From DATILI01 sp035476635 (GTDB taxonomy: Bacteria; Pseudomonadota; Gammaproteobacteria; Burkholderiales; Burkholderiaceae_C): a stretch of DNA of 28,970 nt. The stretch is taken from contig DATILI010000173.1 in NCBI GenBank assembly GCA_035476635.1, forward strand, positions 1 to 28,970, given 5' to 3'. The position numbers and the translations under genes were made by a program. Below the pieces are notes generated by a model, which made no database searches, had not been told where the DNA came from, and saw only the letters and a list, made by a program, of their open reading frames with translations. This document shows, piece by piece, positions 24,967-28,970 of the stretch. Each line of letters starts with the position of its first letter. Position 1 is the stretch's first letter.

Positions 24967-26214
24967 ATGAGCCGTCGCCGCGTCGTCGTGACCGGTCTGG
25001 GTTGCATCAGTCCCGTGGGCACCACGGTGGCAGATTCCTGGGCCAACCTGTTGGCCGGGCAACCCGGCATTGACCTGATTACAAAGTTCGACGCGTCGAA
25101 CTTCGCCTGCAAGTTCGCCGGCGAGGTCAAGGGTTTCAATGTCGAGTCCTATATGAGCTCGAAAGAAGCTCGGACGATGGACACCTTTATCCACTACGGT
25201 GTAGCCGCCGCGGTACAGGCTGTTGCCGATGCGGGCTTGCCGACTGGTGATGCCCTGGGCGAAGAAGCGTCCACGCGCATCGGCTGCGTGATCGGCTCGG
25301 GCATCGGCGGCTTGCCGCTGATCGAGGAGACGCATTCGGAACTGGTCAACCGCGGGCCGCGCCGTGTCTCGCCTTTCTTCGTGCCGGCTTCCATTGTCAA
25401 CATGATTGCGGGCCACGTATCGATGCGCTTTGGCTTCAAGGGACCGAACATCGCCATCGCGACTGCCTGCACAACTGGCTTGCACTGCATTGGCGATGCC
25501 GGACGCATGATCGAATACGGCGATGCCGACGTGATGATTGCCGGTGGTTCCGAGGCCACGGTATCGCCGCTGGGCATTGGTGGGTTTGCCGCCATGCGGG
25601 CGCTGTCGACGCGCAACGACGATCCCAAGACGGCATCCCGCCCCTGGGACAAGGACCGCGACGGTTTTGTGCTGGGCGAAGGCGCCGGCGTCCTGGTGCT
25701 GGAAGAGTATGAGCACGCCAAGGCGCGCGGTGCGAAGATTTACGCGGAGCTGGGCGGTTTCGGGATGAGCGCCGATGCCGGTCATATGACGGCCCCCAAT
25801 ATGGATGGCCCTCGGCGCGCCATGCTGAACGCCATGCGTAACGCCGGCGTGAACCCTGACCAGATCGATTATCTGAATGCGCACGGCACTTCCACGCCGC
25901 TGGGCGACATCAATGAAACGAACGCGATCAAGGCGGCATTGGGCGACCATGCAAAGAACATGGTCGTCAGTTCGACCAAATCCATGACCGGGCACCTGCT
26001 GGGCGGTGCGGGGGGCATAGAGTCGGTGTTTACGGTACTGGCTGTTCATCATCAAAAAGTGCCGCCCACCATCAACATCTTCAATCAGGATCCTGAGTGC
26101 GACCTGGACTACTGCGCGAATGTGGCGCGCGATCTGAAGATCGATGTGGCCTTGAAGAATAATTTTGGCTTTGGCGGGACCAACGGGGCTTTGGTATTCA
26201 AGCGGCTGGCCTGA
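24967..26214 (+). CDS. fabF: 3-oxoacyl-ACP synthase II
   Basis: Elongating ketosynthase, condensing acyl-ACP with malonyl-ACP and responsible for the temperature-sensitive C16:1 to C18:1 step in E. coli. The 415-residue thiolase-fold protein has the catalytic C168 (IATACTTGLHCIG), H306 (NAHGTSTPLGD), K338 and H343 (KSMTGHLLGGAGG), and the C-terminal FGFGGTNGALVF motif. The ATG at 24967 is followed directly by the typical RRRVVVTGLGCISPVG. It is the last gene of the fatty-acid cluster. Confidence 0.97.
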   Translation: MSRRRVVVTGLGCISPVGTTVADSWANLLAGQPGIDLITKFDASNFACKFAGEVKGFNVESYMSSKEARTMDTFIHYGVAAAVQAVADAGLPTGDALGEEASTRIGCVIGSGIGGLPLIEETHSELVNRGPRRVSPFFVPASIVNMIAGHVSMRFGFKGPNIAIATACTTGLHCIGDAGRMIEYGDADVMIAGGSEATVSPLGIGGFAAMRALSTRNDDPKTASRPWDKDRDGFVLGEGAGVLVLEEYEHAKARGAKIYAELGGFGMSADAGHMTAPNMDGPRRAMLNAMRNAGVNPDQIDYLNAHGTSTPLGDINETNAIKAALGDHAKNMVVSSTKSMTGHLLGGAGGIESVFTVLAVHHQKVPPTINIFNQDPECDLDYCANVARDLKIDVALKNNFGFGGTNGALVFKRLA

Positions 26215-26282
26215 GCACACCGCTCAGATGCGCGGCAGAACCCTGCCTCACCCCTGCCTCGCTATCGAACTCCCGAATCGAC

Positions 26283-26747
26283 ATGCACAACGCTCCGGCG
26301 GTGACCTATCCGGTGGGGCGCTCCCGCCTTTTCGGCTGCCTGCTGGCCGCTTTCTGGCTGCTGGGCGCTGTTTCCATCGCCGGGTGGTGTCTGCTTTCCC
26401 CTAATTGGACCTGGAAGCAGGGCTTTGGCGTGTTTTGCCTTGCCCTATGCGGTATGTGCGCTGCCCGGAGTTGGTGGCGAATGGGCACCGGTGAACTTTG
26501 TTGGGATGGCCAGAACTGGCACTGGGCTTCGCCGTCGAGGCCGGCTACCAGTGGCCAGTTGGCTGTGCATCTGGACCTGCAGCGGCACATGCTGCTGCGC
26601 TTGAAGACTGCTGGCGGCGTGTCGCACTGGTGTTGGGCCGAGCAGTTCCGCCGGCCCGAGCGCTGGCCTGATCTGCGCCGTGCGGTATATTCGCGCGCCA
26701 AGTCTGCGGCGGTGCCGCACGATATCCCTGAAACCGCTGCCCCATGA
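26283..26747 (+). CDS. Small YgfX/CptA-like membrane protein
   Basis: 154-residue protein with two hydrophobic segments (about 16-37 and 47-60) and a soluble C-terminal part. The soluble part shows GELCWDGQNWHW, then MLLRLKTAGGVSHWCW and WPDLRRAVYS. This order (two helices, a WxGQxW element, MLLRL.x.GG and a W.DLRR end) resembles E. coli YgfX (CptA), recalled from memory, whose gene accompanies sdhE. The match is by eye and distant. The start codon is ATG 26283, 68 bp after fabF, and the stop overlaps the rpoE ATG (ATGA), so the two are translationally coupled. Role unproven; a link to envelope state or sigma-E is inferred only from position. Confidence 0.75.
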   Translation: MHNAPAVTYPVGRSRLFGCLLAAFWLLGAVSIAGWCLLSPNWTWKQGFGVFCLALCGMCAARSWWRMGTGELCWDGQNWHWASPSRPATSGQLAVHLDLQRHMLLRLKTAGGVSHWCWAEQFRRPERWPDLRRAVYSRAKSAAVPHDIPETAAP

Positions 26748-27376
26748 CGACGACGCCCCCTCCCGCTGTTTCCGCCTCCGACAGCGACCTGATGTTGGTC
26801 GAGCGCACAGTCGCGGGTGACCAACGTGCCTTCGAGTTGCTGGTCATCAAGTACCAGCGGCGGATTGAGCGCCTGATTGGCCGTATGGTGCGCGACGTCG
26901 ACCTGGTGGAGGATATCGCCCAGGAGACCTTCATCCGGGCCTACCGGGCGCTGCACCAGTTCCGCGGCGAGGCCCAGTTCTATACCTGGCTGTACCGGAT
27001 CGCCGTGAATACCGCCAAGAAGGCGCTCGTGGACCTCAAGCGCAATCCGGTCATGACCGAAAGCGCGTTTCGCTCGTCGGATGAAGACGATGAAACTTCC
27101 AGGGTCGGGAACGAACTAACCGCCGAGGAGACGCCGGAAACGGTGCTGGCGGCCAAGGAAATTGCCGCTGCGGTGAATGCTGCGATGGAAGCCTTGCCCG
27201 AAGATCTGCGCCAGGCCGTGACTTTGCGTGAGATTGAAGGATTGAGCTACGAAGAGATCGCGGAAGTGATGAATTGTCCGATTGGTACTGTGCGGTCGCG
27301 GATTTTCCGGGCGCGCGAGGCGATTTCGGCCAAGGTCAAACCGTTGCTGGAAAACCAATCGGGCAAGCGCTGGTGA
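26744..27376 (+). CDS. rpoE: RNA polymerase sigma factor, sigma-E/AlgU type
   Basis: 210-residue ECF sigma factor for the envelope-stress response. Region 2 (about 25-90) has YQRRIERLIGRMVRDVDLVEDIAQETFIRAYRAL and FYTWLYRIAVNTAKKAL. After an acidic linker, region 4 (about 140-200) has LPEDLRQAVTLREIEGLSYEEIAEVMNCPIGTVRSRIFRARE. These match RpoE/AlgU closely. Its anti-sigma gene rseA follows after 48 bp and rseB after that, the standard module. No sigma-E-type autoregulatory promoter (GGAACTT/TCTGA) could be recognised upstream. Confidence 0.96.
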   Translation: MTTTPPPAVSASDSDLMLVERTVAGDQRAFELLVIKYQRRIERLIGRMVRDVDLVEDIAQETFIRAYRALHQFRGEAQFYTWLYRIAVNTAKKALVDLKRNPVMTESAFRSSDEDDETSRVGNELTAEETPETVLAAKEIAAAVNAAMEALPEDLRQAVTLREIEGLSYEEIAEVMNCPIGTVRSRIFRAREAISAKVKPLLENQSGKRW

Positions 27377-27424
27377 GCGAATGCGCGAGCAAAAACCCTT
27401 TCGATGCAGGTATCGGTGGTGTCT

Positions 27425-28066
27425 ATGAACATGAATGATGAAGTCTTGAAGCGGCGTGAGGTCATCTCGGCGCTGGCCGATGGCCAGTTGCGCGGGGATG
27501 AATTTGCGCAGGCGGTGCAATCCGCCGTCCACGATGCGGAGGTGCAGGGCACGTGGGATACCTACCATCTGGTGGGCGATGTGCTGCGCAATGGCGCACT
27601 CGGTGCACGTGGCCGGGACCATGCTTTCGTCAGCCGCTTGGCTGCTCGTTTGCACCGCGAACCAATGGCGCAACGGCCTGCGGTTGCGGTCGATGTGATG
27701 GCCGGCAAGGAAGAAACAAAGTCGGTTGCAGCGCACGACAGCGCCCGCGCCGTGGCGGCAAATGCGCCCAGCTTTCGCTGGAAAATGGTGGCCGGCTTTG
27801 CGTCGCTGGCGGCAGTTGCCGCGATCGGGTGGAACATGCTGGGGGGGCTCAATACGGATTCGGGCCAGTCGCAACTGGCCTTGGTTCCCGTGCCTCCGGT
27901 GGCATCTACTGCTGTATCCGTGCCAGGCAACCAGCCGCTGGTAATGATCCGCGATTCACGGCTGGATGAATTGCTGGCGGCGCACAAGCAGTTCGGCGGT
28001 ACCTCGGCCCTGCAGATGCCCGCGGGCTTTCTGCGCAATGCCACCTTCGAAGGGGGCGGGCGTTGA
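27425..28066 (+). CDS. rseA: Anti-sigma-E factor RseA/MucA-like
   Basis: About 213 residues. The N-terminal cytoplasmic RseA_N domain has REVISALADGQLRGDEF and TWDTYHLVGDVLRNG, the parts that clamp sigma-E. A single membrane helix lies at about 119-138 (WKMVAGFASLAAVAAIGW) and a periplasmic tail follows. In the known pathway DegS and RseP cleave it under envelope stress to free RpoE. Start is ambiguous among in-frame ATGs at 27404, 27425 and 27431; 27425 is chosen for a GGTGGT-like site just upstream. rseB follows after 35 bp. Confidence 0.92.
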   Translation: MNMNDEVLKRREVISALADGQLRGDEFAQAVQSAVHDAEVQGTWDTYHLVGDVLRNGALGARGRDHAFVSRLAARLHREPMAQRPAVAVDVMAGKEETKSVAAHDSARAVAANAPSFRWKMVAGFASLAAVAAIGWNMLGGLNTDSGQSQLALVPVPPVASTAVSVPGNQPLVMIRDSRLDELLAAHKQFGGTSALQMPAGFLRNATFEGGGR

Positions 28067-28101
28067 GTCCTGTGGAATATGGCCGCAAGAAAGCACGCGC
28101 C

Positions 28102-28970
28102 ATGAGATGGGTGTCTTGCTGCCGCCTTCTTCTGGTTGCAGGTGCGGGGGCTGCCATTGGTCTGGCCGCGGCGCAGCCTGCCGTACCGGCGGGCGCCGCT
28201 TATGGGCCGGCGGCCCCTCAGGCCGAGGCCAAGGCAGCTGATCGCAATGTGGGCGACTGGCTCATGCGCATGCACGATGCATCGCGCAAACGCGCCTACG
28301 TCGGCACCTTTGTGGTGTCGTCGTCGTCGGGAAGCCTGGCCAGCGCGCGCATTTGGCATGTCTGCGATGGGGACCAGCAAATGGAGCGCGTGGAGTCCCT
28401 TACCGGCACGCCGCGTTCCACCTTCCGGCGCAATGACCAAGTCGTGACCTTTCTCCCCGAGAGCAAGCTCGCCCGTGCCGAAAAACGTGAATCGCTTGGC
28501 CTTTTCCCTAATTTGTTGAAGTCCAGCGACTCGGCGATTTCCGAGTTTTATAGCGCGCAGCAGATCGGCAGTGACCGCGTGGCAGGGTTCGATGCCGATG
28601 TGGTGCAGTTGGCACCCAAGGACAAGCTGCGCTTTGGTTATCGGGTTTGGACCGAGAAAAAGTCCGGGCTCGTGATCAAGCTCCAGACGTTGGACGGCTA
28701 CGGCCATGTGCTTGAGCAAGCCGCATTTTCCGAGCTGCAACTCGATGCGCCGGTGAAGATGGACAAGCTGGCGCAGATGATGGCCAACACAGAAGGTTAT
28801 CGCGTTGAAAAGCTCGACCTGGTGAAGACAACCGCGGCAGCCGAGGGCTGGGCTTTGAAGAGCCCGGTGGCAGGTTTCAAGCCCATGAGTTGCTATAAGC
28901 GCCCGCCGACCGGCGGCCCAGCGAGCAGCGCGCCGCCAGAAAGCACCATGCAGTGGATCTTCTCTGATGG
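28102..28970 (+). CDS. rseB: RseB/MucB periplasmic regulator of sigma-E (C-terminus cut by window edge)
   Basis: 289 residues are visible. A signal peptide (about 1-25, cleavage near AAA-QP) is followed by the RseB/MucB lipoprotein-like fold: WLMRMHDASRKRAYVGTFVVSS, VTFLPESKLARAE and RVAGFDADVVQLAPKDKLRFGYRVWTEKKSGLVIK. The C-terminal domain begins around KMDKLAQMM and breaks off at MQWIFSDG. RseB binds RseA in the periplasm and shields it from DegS. ATG 28102 gives a proper signal peptide; a TTG at 28063 would spoil it. About 40-60 residues should lie beyond the edge. Confidence 0.93.
   Translation, partial: MRWVSCCRLLLVAGAGAAIGLAAAQPAVPAGAAYGPAAPQAEAKAADRNVGDWLMRMHDASRKRAYVGTFVVSSSSGSLASARIWHVCDGDQQMERVESLTGTPRSTFRRNDQVVTFLPESKLARAEKRESLGLFPNLLKSSDSAISEFYSAQQIGSDRVAGFDADVVQLAPKDKLRFGYRVWTEKKSGLVIKLQTLDGYGHVLEQAAFSELQLDAPVKMDKLAQMMANTEGYRVEKLDLVKTTAAAEGWALKSPVAGFKPMSCYKRPPTGGPASSAPPESTMQWIFSD

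Noticed and set aside
26214..26744. Sigma-E type autoregulatory promoter upstream of rpoE (GAACTT near 26492)
   Set aside because: No TCTGA or TCAAA-like -10 lies 15-17 bp downstream of any GAAC element here.

Overview
This window is a compact, high-GC stretch of core chromosome from a betaproteobacterium, most likely Burkholderiales and probably Comamonadaceae. This rests on protein character and gene order; no 16S or other taxonomic marker is present. Nearly all of it is housekeeping genes. I see no transposase, integrase, phage gene, CRISPR array, tRNA or rRNA, and no sharp change in base composition.

Left part (1-4755): a QseB/PmrA-type OmpR-family response regulator (cut by the left edge) lies downstream of argH, both on the minus strand. 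A consensus PmrA box, CTTAAG-N5-CTTAAG, overlaps the argH stop codon just upstream of the regulator. Divergent from argH is an AlgZ/AlgR (LytS/LytTR-type) two-component pair, then an unassigned six-helix membrane protein. The argH-algZ-algR-hemC-hemD order resembles that of Pseudomonas, with the membrane protein and an inverted ppc inserted before hemC.

Middle part (4756-15387): ppc (PEP carboxylase, minus strand), then the heme-biosynthesis cluster hemC-hemD-hemX-hemY (plus strand). A symmetrical hairpin terminator separates hemY from the convergent rne, which encodes RNase E with a long Arg/Gly/Asp/Glu-rich scaffold. The only long non-coding stretch is the 509-bp divergent rne/rluC gap.

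Right part (15388-28970): rluC, a HAD phosphatase, a small Rieske protein and a SppA-type peptidase run on the plus strand. A divergent RsmI-like methyltransferase and yceF (Maf family) form a minus-strand pair. Then come yceD-rpmF-plsX-fabH-fabD-fabG-acpP-fabF, the lipid-synthesis cluster whose order (rne/rluC/yceF/yceD/rpmF/plsX/fab) is also that of E. coli. After fabF comes a small YgfX/CptA-like membrane protein translationally coupled to rpoE, followed by rseA and rseB (cut by the right edge), the envelope-stress sigma-E module.

No wholly new system is evident. The most useful observations are the PmrA box inside the argH stop codon, the YgfX-like protein coupled to rpoE, the unassigned membrane protein after algR, the atypical RsmI homologue, the long rne leader, a probably leaderless yceD transcript and an attenuator-like hairpin between rpmF and plsX.
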